From Sparassis latifolia (taxonomy: Eukaryota; Basidiomycota; Agaricomycetes; Polyporales; Sparassidaceae): a stretch of DNA of 64,000 bases. Of this stretch, positions 1-12,112 are shown piece after piece. Position numbers and translations under genes: made by a program. The notes below the pieces were generated by a model that had not been told where the DNA came from, ran no database searches, and saw only the letters and a program-made list of their open reading frames with translations. How positions within the stretch are numbered: position 1 is the stretch's first letter; each line of letters starts with the position of its first letter. The stretch is from assembly GCA_018466975.1 (NCBI GenBank), contig CM031555.1:1922001-1986000 (forward strand), given 5' to 3'.

Positions 1-213
1 TCAGATCCGGTGATCTTATGAAACAACGTGATTTCCACCGCGTCTTCCACAGGGGAATAAATTAGTGAAGAAGATATCACATGCAGGTACATGGCGTACA
101 AAAGTCAGATCAGCTTACAGTTAGCAGTGTCATGAGGTGGGGAATAGCATGAGACTTATAATAGGACACGGTCCATCTCGCCGCTACGACGAAGGTGCGT
201 ACAAACAGACTCA

Positions 214-1280
214 TCAAGGTGCGCTGAGGACAATCTGCGAGTTGCATGAGCAAAAAATGGAATAGATTTTTGTGCAACTCACCTGCATAAATTGCTCATA
301 ATTGAACTGAACCCACCCATCGCGGTTGGTGTCAGCCCTGCAACAGAAACGTCAGTGCCTGGGGGTGTACGCAAATCATATTGACCCACCGTTGAAACGC
401 TTCCGTCAAGGATTTAACGACTACACAGGCACGCACGAAGCGATCGAATGTAATTCCTGGTGGGGGGCCATACTCAGCTGATGGACCAGATGCTACTTTC
501 TTGTTAGCACATGCACGTGGAGCTGAAGGAGCATGTGAATACCCACCGTACTTCTGCTCGATTAAGGTCAAGATATTAGGCGATAAATTGTACCCGAAAC
601 TACGCAAAGCTTCTGCTAGTTCGTGGCCGTCGATGGATCCAGACCGGTCACGATCGAAATGTCTGAACACGTTCTGCCAGTCTTGTATATATTTCCAGAG
701 GCCGGAAAACTCTGGACAAATAGACATGAAACAGTGAGAACAACTGCAAACTAAGGAGACAGGGTGCAACAAATACCAGAAAACCCAATTGTGCCGCTAC
801 GATCGGTGTCCTGACGTTAATCCAGGATGAGGATCAGCACGCAGATGATATCATAGATAAGACGCACGAAGATGTTCATCAACATCTTTACAGTGTCAAG
901 ATCAAATCCTAGACAAACATTATGAGCTCAAGGTAAGCGTGTCTCCTGGAGAGAGCCCTTACTTGTCCAATTTCCTGAAATTACGATCAAACTGATGTTG
1001 CCTCGATATACACGGAGAAACACGTACCATTCACAAGAGCAGCCTGCAGCTCGTTCACACTGATCGCCCCCGAATGATCTGTATCGACCGCGGAGAACCA
1101 TTGCCACAGCTGAGGGTCCGAACCTGGGGGTGGCCCTGCGGGCGGGCGGGTGGCAACGTAACCGCCACTGGTATAACCGCCTGCGTAGGCCACGTTCTGT
1201 GGAGGGGTGCCCGAGAAGCTCGAATGGTGCGAACGGTGTGACTTGTGCAGATGGTGGCTTTGGCTGTAGTTAATGGACAT
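214..1280 (-). CDS. PEF1: Penta-EF-hand calcium-binding protein (peflin/ALG-2-like)
   Basis: Spliced from about seven exons. The first (1028-1280) encodes a His/Ser/Gly/Pro-rich N-terminus followed by the first EF loop (DTDHSGAISVNEL). Tiny exons near 963-975 (GNWT), about 868-908 (RFDLDTVKMLMNIF) and about 780-813 (DTDRSGTIGFSEF) lead into the 332-740 region, which carries the loop DRDRSGSIDGHEL and the long EF3-EF4 helices. A short exon (about 287-340) gives the fifth EF-hand (ADTNRDGWVQFNYEQFMQ) and the last exon ends IVLSAP-stop at 214. Five EF-hands with a disordered Gly/Pro N-terminus define the PEF family, whose members dimerise through EF5 and bind membranes or partners when Ca2+ rises. 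The ATG at 1278-1280 is the only suitable start. It sits head to head with the HAD gene. Confidence 0.9.
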
Positions 1281-1875
1281 GGTGCAGGTAGTGGAAGTGT
1301 GAAGAAAGATGTTGACGGGCGTCTTGATCAGTGGCGCGCTATATTTCGCTGCGGGACCGTGACCATTATGGCCCTGACTCCGAAGATATGATGTGGCGCA
1401 TCATGAGCCACTCAGGCTATGGTCACCGCCCAAGACTGCAATTAATCTGCCAGACTCGACAGCGCCCAGCCTAGCTATCGAAGAGACACCTATGCAGTGA
1501 ATTCAGTCCGAGGGCGATCGAATTTGTCCCCATACGATCGCAGCGGTGTTGCACTGGCTGGTAACGAGCGTGACATAAAATTTCCTCCGCGTACGCTGAG
1601 TGCTTTGCGAGATACTGGGATTCCTGGATTCCACGTTCATTCAGAATAAACATAGTGAGCAGTCGTAGGCAGTTGTCCATCTGAAGGGCGCCTGTGGACA
1701 CCAGATGCACTCGAAGTCGCTGCAGGCAGCCTACAGCTACTGGGCGACGGCCCGTGATTGCCGAGCACGTGAAATGCCCGAGCGTCTAAAGTCCCTCTCG
1801 TTGCCGAAGCAGTGCCCGAAGCATGAGCAAGAGCTTCAAGCTTCAAGCTTCAATGTCCTTCCATGCAGCGTCGAA
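1281..1875. other. Intergenic, divergent promoter region
   Basis: About 595 bases between the starts of the PEF gene (minus) and the HAD gene (plus). Short open frames on both strands here lack splice continuity and family resemblance. I see no RNA gene or repeat; it should hold both promoters and 5' UTRs. Confidence 0.5.
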
Positions 1876-3248
1876 ATGACTTCCCCGCATCTCAAGGCTG
1901 TCATATTTGATGTACGAATCTACAGCTTGTCTTCTGTTTCTGGGAATCTGTTCTTCCTGCTTTCAGCGCTGATGGGTGTCTGTGCTTGTCCTAGATTGGC
2001 GGGGTAGTTTGCCGTAGCCCCCTCATCGCCATTGCCAAGTATGAACGAGAGCGTGGCATCCCGTACAACTACATCAATTGTTCCATGTGTGTTGGGTCTC
2101 GGATTGTTCTGTACGAACGCGCTAAGATGTTCAATCTCACAGAACAGGCCGTGGCTCGCAGGGCGCGTGGCAGAAGTTCGAGCGCGGTGAGCTATCGCTC
2201 TTCCCATTCTACGCCGCCTTCGGTCGTGAGCTTTCCGACACCACGCGTGGAAACGTGTGGTACGCTGAGTATTGCAAGCGGAAGGGCATTGGTGCGTCGT
2301 CAGTTAGCATCAACTGATTCCCGTGCTGCGGATTGTTCACAGTGGTGTCTGACAGAGTGCCCTGAACTTCCACAAACGCTCAACATCGATGGGCGCGAGG
2401 TAAACAGGATTCGAATGCATATCGGTGCGCATGACTCACACGGTACCTCAGCTTTTCGGTCGAATGATGCGCGAGAGCGGCTCTTGGGATGAGCGGATAG
2501 TGGACGCAATACGTCGTATCAGAGGTAGGTCATCAGCCTCAATGTCATGACCCACACAGTGCATCAAGCTCATGGTGTGCGACTATCTAGCCTCTGGGCG
2601 ATGGCGCGTCATAGCACTCACGAACAACTTCGGCAAGAGCGAGAGGGACATGGTTGGAGATGCACCCCCTTCGCTAGATCAATACCCTGATTTTAGTATC
2701 GAGTCCGAGCTTGAGTTTTTGGGCTGGCAAGAAGGTCCCACTCCACCCCGTCTACGGGAGCTCTTCGATGACTTTTGCGACTCGAGCACTTTTGGAATGA
2801 GGTATGTCGGATTGCGCTAGTCTCACGACGAGAGTGGAACAGCGAGTTCATCTCAACTGGTATCAGGAAACCCGAGCGCGCGTTCTATGTCCTCGCGTGC
2901 GAGAGGAATGATATCCTGCCATCGGAAGCCGTGTTTTTGGATGACCTCGGACTGTACGTCACACCGCTACGCTATCCCTGGAAGCCGCATTTACGTATCC
3001 TTCTGGAATGCAGCAACCTGAAGGTGGCGCAGAACCTTGGAATGGAAACAATCCGTGAGTTTGTTGTGCGCATACATTCGGGATTCTGTTATTCATCGTC
3101 TATTGTTCTCGCACTGTTCACAGAAGTTCCTATAGGCGACTCGCTTGGAGCTCTGAAGAAGTTGGAACGCAAGCTAGGCGTCGACCTTACCAGTCATGGC
3201 GGAATTGCTCCCAGACATGGTATGCAGGGTACACTCTCGAAGTTGTAG
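1876..3248 (+). CDS. HAD-superfamily hydrolase (epoxide hydrolase N-domain/ACAD10-like phosphatase type)
   Basis: Starts MTSPHLKAVIFD at 1876 and is spliced directly into IGGVVCRSP, giving the HAD motif I signature FDIGGV with the nucleophilic Asp. Later exons give the cap region (GAWQKFERGELSLFPFYAAF, about 2146-2289), NIDGRELFGRMMRES (about 2360-2520), motif II region GRWRVIALTNNF (exon starting about 2595), the lysine region GMRKPERAFYVLA (about 2867) and the acidic motif EAVFLDDLGLNLK (about 2925-3020). The last exon ends at 3248. The order matches the soluble epoxide hydrolase N-terminal phosphatase/ACAD10 branch, so a small-molecule phosphatase is likely; the substrate cannot be read. 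The exon-4 to exon-5 join uses the acceptor at about 2590 (ctatctag), which restores RRIRASGRWRV. About 290 residues, a single-domain form without the hydrolase C-domain. Confidence 0.85.
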
Positions 3249-3382
3249 ATGTAAATAGAACATCTCTTACGTCGCGTGGGTTCGTATGCATTGTTTCGTC
3301 GTAGCCGCCGGACTCAGCTTTCGCGAAGCTACGCAATGAATAATTAAATCTATGGGCAGTAACCGTATTGCTGGTCCATGTC

Positions 3383-3778
3383 CTAGAACGGCTTGTCCGA
3401 CGCAGGAACCTTATCCGCGTAGTAGCTCCCCACCTGATATGAAATGAAACAAGGTCAGCGACCTTCCATACCCGCACAGAACTTTTCTGCACTGCCCGAC
3501 TCACCATGGGTACTTTCGACAAGAAATCACGCTTCACCAATGGCGTCACGGATAGAAGCTGGTGCATTCCTCTGTCAGACAGATGACAAGCATATGCCCG
3601 AAAAACATACGTAGAGCACATAGATCCCCGCACCAACTCCCCACCAACCGGCGCTGGTACCCCATGTACGCGCTAACTGGAGTCAAGAGGTAAGACAATC
3701 ACGCACGCAAACAAGATAAACACTTACGTTCAACGAAATTCTGTGAATCGGTGTTCGCTGGAACTGTACCCGAGACAT
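3383..3778 (-). CDS. QCR10: Ubiquinol-cytochrome c reductase subunit 10 (complex III small subunit)
   Basis: A protein of about 70 residues in four exons: MSRVQFQRTPIHRISLN (about 3728-3778), LARTWGTSAGWWGVGAGIYV (about 3610-3675) with the single membrane helix, LLSVTPLVKRDFLSKVPM, and VGSYYADKVPASDKPF ending at 3383. The arrangement of a basic N-terminus, one Gly/Trp-rich helix and a tail KVPxxGxYxxDxxPxxDKP resembles yeast Qcr10 (tail KIPLLGP...PPEDKP as I recall it), a supernumerary subunit of the mitochondrial bc1 complex. It was too fragmented to show as one ORF. All three introns are GT-AG and keep frame. The alternative is another small one-helix respiratory subunit; the C-terminal DKPF tail favours QCR10. 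Divergent with NOP16 (271 bp between ATGs). Confidence 0.68.
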
Positions 3779-4049
3779 AACGCTCTACAGAGGTATTTTG
3801 CGGTGAAGGGAGAAGCGTCTACGTGGTAATGGTCAACGAATGTTCGCGTCGTGCGGACCCGGAATTCAGCTTCAGAGGCTCGGCAACTGCCGCGTGCCAC
3901 TTACGGGCGCTAAACGACCTTCGTGCTCCCAAAAGCTGGCTCCGCCGTAAATCTGAGTGGTCCATCTCGTCTAGTACTCGGCTCAGCTGCGTCTCGCGGG
4001 AGACCTTCATAAACGATTCTGTCATATTCACCGGTTGAATGCCTGAACA

Positions 4050-4993
4050 ATGGCCAATCCCCGGCAACGAAGGAAACTGCGATCTGGCTCGCACAAGCCC
4101 GTGCACCATTCGCGTCGGGCGAAGAAAATACTGAAAAAACAACCTCGTCCGTGTTTTCTCCTGCCGTTGAATTCTATTGGAACTCAATGTTCACTGAAGG
4201 ATCTTGATTCAACAGCGATCCGTGCTCCCAAAGTCCTGCAGGAGTCATGGGATAACCACAAAACCGTTAGACAGAAGTAAGCATAAGATTTTTCACGCGG
4301 TTATCAGCCAACCAACTGTCCCTCGGCCTCGCAGTTACGAGGCACTGGGTCTCGTTACTTCTCTGAACCCCACGTCATCGGGCGGAGTGGAGAAGCCTCT
4401 GAATATGCATATGTCTGGGTGCGCCGACTCGCCGATGCCAGAGCCCTCGTCGAGCGCAGCACCCGCGTCTAATAGCGTACCGATAGGGTATGGCCGAATC
4501 ATCCGGGACGAGGATGGGAACATCGTGGACGTTCAGATGGGAGAGGAAGAAGCCGAAGAAACACCAGCAGATGGGATGCTCGACGATCTACCTGATCCGA
4601 CCCGAGACGAACAATTGGCAGGTTGGGTCGGACTGGGATCGCACCCGAGTACCCAGCAATTGAACAACGCGACAATCACCCCTGTGGTCCAAGGTAAGAG
4701 CCCATTTAGTTGAGAAATCACCGAATGCCCCAATGATCTATTATGCGACCCCTACTGACGTCCGTTACGCAGCCTTGGAGCAAATCTCTAAAGCAAGTGG
4801 TAGTAAACGTCCGCCACGGTTCACCTCTGCAGGTGAAGCGGCGACTCTCCGACGATTGATACAAAAGCACAAGGACGACGTGGAGTCCATGGCTCGGGAC
4901 AGGAAGTTGAACGCCGACCAACGAACGCCTGGTGAGCTGCGTCGGGCGATCACGAAGGCGGGTGGTTTCGCTGCATTAGCAACGGGAGTATAG
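4050..4993 (+). CDS. NOP16: Ribosome biogenesis protein NOP16
   Basis: Four exons: MANPRQRRKLRSGSHKPVHH from 4050 with a basic nucleolar-type N-terminus; PIRAPKVLQESWDNHKTVRQ (about 4219-4278); NYEALGLVTSLNPTSSGG onward (about 4332-4694); and a final exon from about 4772 ending at 4993. The N-terminal MANPRQRRK, the PKVLQESWDNHKTVRQNY block and the LGL..SLNP.SGG block are the hallmark of the Nop16 family, and the C-terminal QRTPGELRRAI region (positions about 4920-4955) is conserved too. Nop16 is a nucleolar factor of the pre-60S particle. The acidic stretch in the middle (GEEEAEETPADGMLDDLPD) is typical of a disordered linker. The first intron joins codon CCT to ATC with a phase-1 junction that restores QPPIRAPKV. 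Confidence 0.93.
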
Positions 4994-5878
4994 ACCGAGA
5001 CACGTGTATCTTGCGAAGAGCATCGACGCGTTTCTCAACAGTCAATGGAAGGTGTCTTCTACGTCTGAGAATTCACAGAATCCCGGTGGCCTTGGAGCGT
5101 CTGTATCATAGATGCGTCGGTATCGCCGTTGGGGTTATGTGCGATGGCGGCGGAGGCGCGAGCGTGATGTGTACGTGCGCAAAACATGCATTAGAAGCGT
5201 CATGTAGAATTCCTCTTCCCAGGCTTCCGATTCATTAGGGTCCACCGTTTGTCGTGTACGTAAGTACTATGTTGATGCAACCGCTCGGAAGCATCAGAAG
5301 CGTGGACAAGCGGGATCCTGTGGTGTCACGTCGGTGAGATGCATCGTATTTTTACCCAACGTCGCCGCGCTGAGGTATGCAAAATGTTTTAAGCTGTTGG
5401 GTAGGATTGAGAAGCTGAGCGTGAGCTGCTGCTCGTGTGTTCTATGCGACAGACTGCGAAAGAAGTTGGAGGGGACTATCACGCACGGACTGGTCCGACG
5501 CGAACCTTAAAGATGGCGCCACGTGGATCTCGATACGTTGTCAAAATTGAGAATGATGGACTGCCGAGCGCAGCGCAGAGGGCCGACGTTTTTTGGCCAA
5601 TCTCCGCTGGCGGTGGCAGACGATCAGCGCGAATTTCCAAAGTGCGACGAAAGTGCGACAGGAAAAGTTGGACAGACGCTCCGTCGGCCTGGTGCCGCAT
5701 GCAGCTCCCCTCTTCCCCTTCGTCGAGAACTGTTCAACAACTCCTTATCGGGACGTCTTCCTTTTCCGAATACTCCAACATGTCCGACCCTGTCACTATA
5801 AAGTCGCCCCTTCTCCCCCTTCTCACTTTCCGTCTTCCGCCACTTGCGCGTCCTCCTCCCCCTCTCTTCTGAACCTCC
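4994..5878. other. Intergenic region upstream of the transcription factor
   Basis: About 885 bases. Small open frames on both strands overlap each other without splice continuity or any recognisable motif. The last 80 bases carry a TATA box and a CT-rich run (see separate entry). Nothing else recognised. Confidence 0.5.
5797..5875 (+). promoter_or_regulatory. TATA box and CT-rich transcription start region
   Basis: TATAAA at 5797-5802 lies 77 bases before the ATG at 5879 and is followed by a long pyrimidine run (5808-5870). TATA followed by a CT-rich block is a common arrangement in strongly or conditionally expressed fungal genes. Confidence 0.5.
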
Positions 5879-8734
5879 ATGTCGCCTCGGAGGACGAACA
5901 GCAGGTCGGACTCTGACTCTCCCAGTTCTTCCCGTCGAATGCCCGGTCAACCCAAGTCATCGCGTCAGCAATACAGTGGTAGGTGTACTAGTACTCGGCA
6001 CTCTTATCTCCACAAATTGATTGGACATCCTCGCAGCATGCGGCGCATGCCGAATGCGCAGGTAAGCGGCCAACTTCGCGTGTTCCAAACGTATTTAACG
6101 AATGCGCAGAGTTCGCTGTGATCTGAAAGATTTGCCAATTTCGGCGTCTGGCCAACACCCTCCATGCTCCAACTGCAGCGAACGCGGTCTCAAATGCGTG
6201 TATGAACTACTTATCAAGTCAGTCGACGCGTATGCTGGGTACTGAGCATCCATGCAGGGACGAATTCGCGGAAGTCAAGGCTGTCAAGTTGCTTCGACGC
6301 GGCCGGCGGCTGCAACAAGTCGAGTAAGTGTCCGCTCATACCGATCCGAGTTTACATCTGACCTGCATGCTGCAGAGCCGTCTATGGCCAGAACGCGTCC
6401 GAGGATAGCTCTCTCCATTCAGTTTCGGCTCCTCAGAGCGTCATTCCCAGGTTGAAGGATGAATTCTTCAGTTCCCCGTTCTTTCACAGGCTCCATATTC
6501 AGCGTATGTAGATGTCCTTACTTTTTGTCGAAGGGAGGTTCACTGATTCTAATTATAGGACCCATCATCGAGCCTATGGAGTTTTGCCCGCGATTCTTTG
6601 AGTTCTCCAAAGGCAACAAAGATGCTCTCCAAGTTCCGGGGCAGCTGATCGCGTTACTTCTCGTGATATGGGCAGCCAGTTTCGGGGTCAACGAGTACGG
6701 CGTAGAAGAAGTCTGCGACGGTCCAGTCAACCTGAGACGAAGAAGAGACATTGTCAACGAAATGCTCCTCGAGGTACTCTACCTCGTTGACATTCACGGA
6801 ATACTGCGAAAACCCACTTGGGACGGCGTAAGAGCGCTTCTGCTTATCTTGCCGCTCACGCAAGGTACGTTTGTTCTTTTTCCATCTCTACTAACATTCA
6901 CATCATTCGTGTTTTGGCTTTTCAGAAGTGCAATCCCCAGTCGAGCGAATGGTAATTGATGCATTTGTATTATTGCTGTCATCTGTTTCATGGATTATCT
7001 TTGGCAGGCAATGCATGAGGCCACTATTAGTCAAGTCTACACGCTGTGTAGTCTAGCCTCGGTCTCGTCGGTGAGCAGCGGCCAAGGAGATTATGTCGAC
7101 GCTCTAGTCCGCGCGCGCGTTTTCTGGTACACATACGTTCTCGATGGCGTTACCAGTGCCCTGAGAGGGGGTCGTATACTGCTGTAAGCCTTATTGTCTT
7201 TGGGACTCAAGACTGACAGCTGAGCTTCAACTGCAGAACTGATGATGATCTATCATCGTTCGAAGCCACCTTGCCTCCTCTTGGTGACAATTCCGGGACA
7301 TCCGCTTGCTACGCGTTTTCGTATCGGTATGCCACCATTCCTATTCGCATTGCTTCGGCGTGTCGGCAGTTACACTCGGCCTTGACTGGGCCTAAGGCCC
7401 GTCAGAGAAATAATGTTGACGAGGACAAGCTACAAAGTGTCTGGCAGACTCTGGACCAATGCTGGAAGGACTTTGACGGGTTGCGACAATTCGGCACCGC
7501 CGGTTTCGTGCAGTCGGAAGACGTTGAACGGTTTATTGACGGGTGGCAGGTGAGAGTCTTGCGAAGAATATTGACCTGATTACTAGCATGCTCACTTGTC
7601 ACCCATAGGTGTTCATCTTCGAGTGTCGTGCGTGCGGCCATTGATCATCATCCTCCACAACATGCTGATGCTAGTAACTATGCAGACAACGTTATCCGTG
7701 AGGCACTCAAGCAGCGACTTACCAGACCTGCTCCGGATCTTTCTCTGATTCCCGAAGCACATCGGGCTATGCGGGCTCGCGAATACGAAGTCCTCGGTCG
7801 CGTGCACGATAAGGCGAGCCATAGATGCCAGATTATCGTCCGTGACGTGGTGTCCATCCTCCGCAGGAACATCGGCCAGCAACTGTTCAAGTACGATGCC
7901 GCGCTCATTCGCGACGGGTGTTTCTTCGCAGGTTTCCTGTTGGCGGGGGAGTCCGGCAACGGCGAGGACATCGAGACGTGTCTGCATGCCCTCAATGAGA
8001 TGCATTGGGCATTCTCGAAGAGCGAAGAGAGAGAACAGACTGTGAGGATGGTGTGGGAAGCACGTCTATCACAGTCTCGTCCTAGTACCAGGGGCTTTGG
8101 CTACAGCCCCACAAACGATGCGATGCGGCCATCAACGTCCGAAGCTCCCTATTCGAGGCGGCCCACGCTTAGACCTCTCAGTGTCCCTCCACTATCGTTG
8201 AACTCCTTCCCGGGTTCACTGGGATCGATATCAGCCCCCAGCACAGCTTGCTCAACGGACGGGAATTGGCCATCTACAATTTCGACAACGAGCTCCGGTA
8301 CCGATCCATACAGGAGCTATCCGTCGACAGCGAACAGGTCGCCACCGTACGTGCCTGCACATAATGGCCTGGTGCTCGATACTGCTCTTCCCCCGAAACA
8401 CGATCTGATCGCCTCACCGACGTATGTCCTTAGTAGCACGGGACTGTCTGCCGGGCGCACGAACGAGACAGATTCCGAACAGGTGTTTTTCTTCACACCA
8501 TACAGCTACATGGGAATGGGGGATACCCAAGGGCCACATCAATCAGCTATTCTTCCGGCCGCAACGTCGAGCCACTCACCCACCTTCTCGTCCTCGCAGT
8601 TTTTTGACGCTGCGGGCGTCGTCTTTCCCAACGGAACGATTGCGCATTCAGGCTCAGGAACTGGAATTATGTCAACAACCAGCGCCGGGAACAGCGGCAG
8701 CCGTCATATCGGCGGGGGCGACTTTTACCACTGA
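5879..8734 (+). CDS. Zn2Cys6 fungal transcription factor with Fungal_trans domain
   Basis: About ten exons. A basic Ser-rich N-terminus is followed by the zinc cluster built from exons at about 6037-6061 and 6110-6201: spacing C-x2-C-x6-C-x15-C-x2-C-x6-C (CGACRMRRVRC ... CSNCSERGLKC). The x15 loop is at the long end for the family. The middle homology region runs from FFHRLHIQRPIIEPMEFC (about 6485) through FWYTYVLDGVTSALRGGRIL (about 7123) and TDDDLSSFEATLPPL to the exon starting at about 7680. The apparent stop after FIFEC (about 7630) is inside an intron (donor about 7628, acceptor about 7681), giving FECHNVIREALKQR. The C-terminus (8080-8734) is a Ser/Pro/Thr-rich, probably activating, tail ending in a Gly/Ser-rich segment. 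Target genes cannot be inferred. It borders the accessory block at 9-13.6 kb. Confidence 0.9.
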
Positions 8735-9113
8735 CTCGGATTTATGTATATTTTTTCGTCCTAGTTTCTATCTCTGAAACCACTTGCTATTCCATCCATT
8801 CTACCATTATCAATAGCTATCGGCACGCGCGCACGATTTCTTGCACTTTTATTGTATCTCGCGTAATTAGCTGTTATCCTGCCGTCGAACCTTAGATCGT
8901 ATATCATAGTGTATTCCATGGTGTATCACCAGTACATAGCATACCTCTCACACTGCAATCGCTCATTGTTAATACACATCGCATTCCCGTTCTTGCACCT
9001 TCGATATGTTCAAAGGACGGAGTTCTGTGTCATGAGCGCACTTCATTGACGACACATTTGGTGACCAGAAACACGAGAAACGGAACACGGACGACTAGAA
9101 TGAAGTGTTGCAG
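8735..9113. other. Intergenic, 3' flank of the transcription factor
   Basis: AT-richer sequence with many short T-rich runs, consistent with 3' UTR. No gene recognised before the diverged repeat begins. Confidence 0.45.
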
Positions 9114-10290
9114 CTGGCCTCAGGTCGCTGAAAGTGTGCTGTGGGAAAATCAGCTGGATCGTGCACGGGGCGCTGACACGGCATGGACGCACACCACGCG
9201 GAGCAGCTGCACGTAGAATCGTAGAACCAGCCGTCCGAGGCAATAACGAATTCCGCCGTAATGGTGGTTCAATGGGGGCGATGCCGTAGAGTTGAGGTGG
9301 TTTAATTGGGCGGCCAAACTAAGTTTGCGTTCTGCAACCTCTTCTCCGGATTGGCAATGCCGGGCATACATTGCTGCCTTGGGGGATCGATTAAATGCAG
9401 GTGTGCGCACTGGTAACTGCCGGTGCGCATCTGCCTGGTGGGGCGGTTATGGCGAGTCGCGAATAGATCGTCTACTCGCATCGTGGGCCGGCCAATCTGT
9501 CTGGTGCAGCCGGCGGGACGAGTGACTCGGGAATCATGTGGCAACAAGGTCTGCATTGCACGATGCTTTGACCCGGATCTATCAGTGAATCATGTGAAGA
9601 CCAGAGACGATAGTACGAGCTGAAGGGACAGATGTGCATACCAAATCTGTAGCTTAGGCAAGTGCGGGTATATTCGAGCCTGACAGCAACAGATCAACGG
9701 CAGCATGTACGCATGGAATTTTGACAGGAGTTAGCTGGAGCGGAACCCGAGGAATCTCATGGACTAGCGTTCTGAATTGCAGAAGCCAGTCAATCGCTCG
9801 ACGTGTTCGGCCAGCGGCAAGACAAGGACGATGACCGAGCGCGCATGCTGCCAATACAGTTGCACCACTCCACGGTCAGACAATTGCTCTATACGCTTCA
9901 CTTGCGTGCTTCCGTGCATCGATCTGACGAGTGTGACGACGCGAAGGGGGGAGAATTTGGTTGGCGTCCTCCGTCCATAAACAAAGTTTGCAGTCTGAGG
10001 TTCCAGCTGGCTCTCCCTAGCGAGCTAGCAATATGATCGCACAAGAAACGCAGTGCATTTTAACTGAGTTGAGCTAACTAGATCAAGTTCCTAGAGGCAA
10101 GTTGGGATCAGTGGACCGTTCCATGCGCTGTCTGAGCGAGCGCCAGGCGGAAGAAAATCTCCAAGATAGAGTGTCAATCGCAGAGCAACACGCCGCACTG
10201 CTACCGCACTAGACCTGGCATGGTTTCATGTTGGAGAGAATGCTGCGCATGTTGCGCTCTGGATTCGGGATTATCGCAGGGCGCCTACTG
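9114..10290. repeat. Diverged long direct repeat, copy A (about 1.18 kb)
   Basis: Pairs along its whole length with 12113-13287 in the same orientation. Matching landmarks in order: ggcctcag; gggaaaatcag..ctggatcgtgcac; cacggcatg..acgcac; gtagagttga; tggggcgg.tatggcg; gcatggaattttgac; ttgggat; gcgagcgccaggcgga; and gcgcct at the end. Substitutions and small indels are frequent and there is no continuous reading frame. One minus-strand frame keeps VKIPCVH..AVDLLLSGSN in both copies (about 9670-9730 here), so it may descend from a spliced gene. Neither terminal repeats nor a target-site duplication is visible. Origin unknown. Confidence 0.75.
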
Positions 10291-10619
10291 TTAGTCACAG
10301 TCTCCGCCGGGTGGTAGTAGATACGGTAGACACTTTGCTCCAATCTTCGTACCTCGGAATATCCGCGTCTAACCCTACTGTATGTAGGACTCGCACCTGA
10401 GATTTTTTACAGCAGTTTGCAGAAATAACGACGGTCGGCGGAAAAAACACAGAAAAGAGAATGTTGCCAGGAGAATGGAAACTGGCAAGCGCGCCACGAG
10501 GCTACCAATTTCCTTTCCTGGCGCTTAACGCTGAATGTGAAATAACATTAAACATGAATTTACAATTCTTGGGCCGGCATTAAAAACTCGAGGAAGACTA
10601 TGCCATCCATGCACATGTA

Positions 10620-11110
10620 GGTGACAAACAAATTGAATTACAGTGGCGACCGTCAAGGCCTTGCATATTTCTCCTGCTAACCGATTTCACCAGTCGATGT
10701 AGCCAAGCGAGATGAGGCTCCTTCCTGATGAATGCACTTTTCTCCACCCCTTCGGGACATTTGGCGTCGAGGATATTCAGGCCCATCAGGGCCCATCGGA
10801 CTCCACACTTCCCGCACCAATCGAAGTCAACGAGCATCCCGTTGGCGCTGATTTCCGGGTCTTTCACTGCCAGAACCTCAATCCGGCGTATTGAGCAACC
10901 CACACGCCTAACACTTGCATGCGAGGGGCACTTGTCCGAATTTCACATCCTCGTGCCGTCTATGTAGTTCACGACAACCAGAGAATATCCTGCAAGCTTG
11001 TGCTCCTCAGAATTCTCTGTCCCCGGGTAGAGCAGCAGGGGAGGAATAATTTCTGCAGCGAGGAGATGAAGTCCTTCTGAAGTGCTGAAGCTGCGCAAGT
11101 ACGGGGAGGA
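10620..11110 (-). pseudogene. Degenerate fungal protein-kinase-like gene fragment
   Basis: Reading the minus strand, about 11100 to 10970 encodes GLHLLAAEIIPPLLLYPG and then GYSLVVVNYIDGTRM, which look like the alphaC to hinge portion of a kinase N-lobe. It then hits a stop. A different frame from about 10850 gives NGMLVDFDWCGKCG followed by an LNILDAKCPEGVEK block. VDFDWxGK(V/C)G with a following NxxDxKxPxGV block is, from memory, the signature of basidiomycete-expanded kinase-like proteins in which DFG is replaced by DFDW. The HRD-type catalytic loop expected between the two segments is not readable and the frame is broken, so this is a relic. It lies between the two copies of the long direct repeat. 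Confidence 0.6.
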
Positions 11111-12112
11111 CCTCTAGTCTTTCAGTGTCTGGGCGGTCTCCTGCCAGTATGCCGCATTGAGCTGTAGAATCTCCAATGATAACGCGTGGATTGTCCGCCT
11201 TCGCCACCGTCGAATAATGTCCATCGTTCGGCAGATTAATGTTGAGGTGAATGAAGTCCGTCGAAGGTTGAATGACAGGGTTTGAGAAATAAACAGCAAC
11301 GAGAACGTAAAGTCATGGACCCCCCAAACCAACGACGAAGCTGGGACCGCAACATCGTAACCTAAGATGCCTTACCTATGTGATGATCCATAGTCAGTTA
11401 TTCATATTGTAATGATGTTCACTGAAAACTCACCCTCTCCTGCGCTCCATACATAGCATAGCTCATGGCGCCCCTGATGGTCGAATCGTTACACCCTTCG
11501 CCTAGTTCGTCGCTATCTTCGAAAATCGTTGGGACACCCGATAAACCACCAAGGGTCGACTGGTGCTCGTGTCATCAATTTGTGCATGTGTAATGGCTTT
11601 GTTAACATAGCAAAAGCAGTAAGTGAATTGCGTTCTTTCTATCACACTCTTGATAGTAGACGTTCAAAGACATTCCGAAGCGATTCTTCTATCGAGACGC
11701 TGAAGGACAGGATTCTGGGACTCTCCGTACACAGCATCGTCCATTTCGAGCTGTGTCGCAAGGTACCGCCTGCACTAGGTCGCGTGTTGACCGCCGCCCA
11801 TATAGTCGGCCTAGACAATGAGGAGAGCTTCGTTCGGTGGTTTGCGTGATGCTCCGGAATTCAGCAGCTGCCTGAGAAAGCCGAACTATGATCCAATAAG
11901 CATGTTCAGTACTTTGGAGCATCCTTCGTGCCAAATATCAGACATACTATGTCATACGTGGAGTCTCTCTGGAAACCGAATTTCTGAACGAGGTTGAGAA
12001 ACATATACCTTCCCTCTCTCCATTCGATATAGGTATCTGGCCTTCTGCCGACCAGGGGCGATACGGCTCATGGGAGCCCGAGACATCATAGAACGGACTG
12101 CAAGGCATGGGT
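11111..12112. other. Gene-poor spacer between repeat copies
   Basis: About 1 kb. Frames such as 11529-11849 (plus, about 106 codons) show no recognisable domain, no good initiation context and no splice continuity. Nothing supported. Confidence 0.4.

Noticed and set aside
7628..7680. In-frame Met start reading RAAIDHHPPQHADASNYADN as coding
   Set aside because: A GTGCGT donor and ATGCAG acceptor remove this stretch and restore FECHNVIREALKQR, which fits the family better.
7613..8005. Minus-strand open frames of 105-130 codons over the transcription factor
   Set aside because: They overlap the plus-strand regulatory-domain exon (about 7681 onward), which has family resemblance; no domain on the minus strand.
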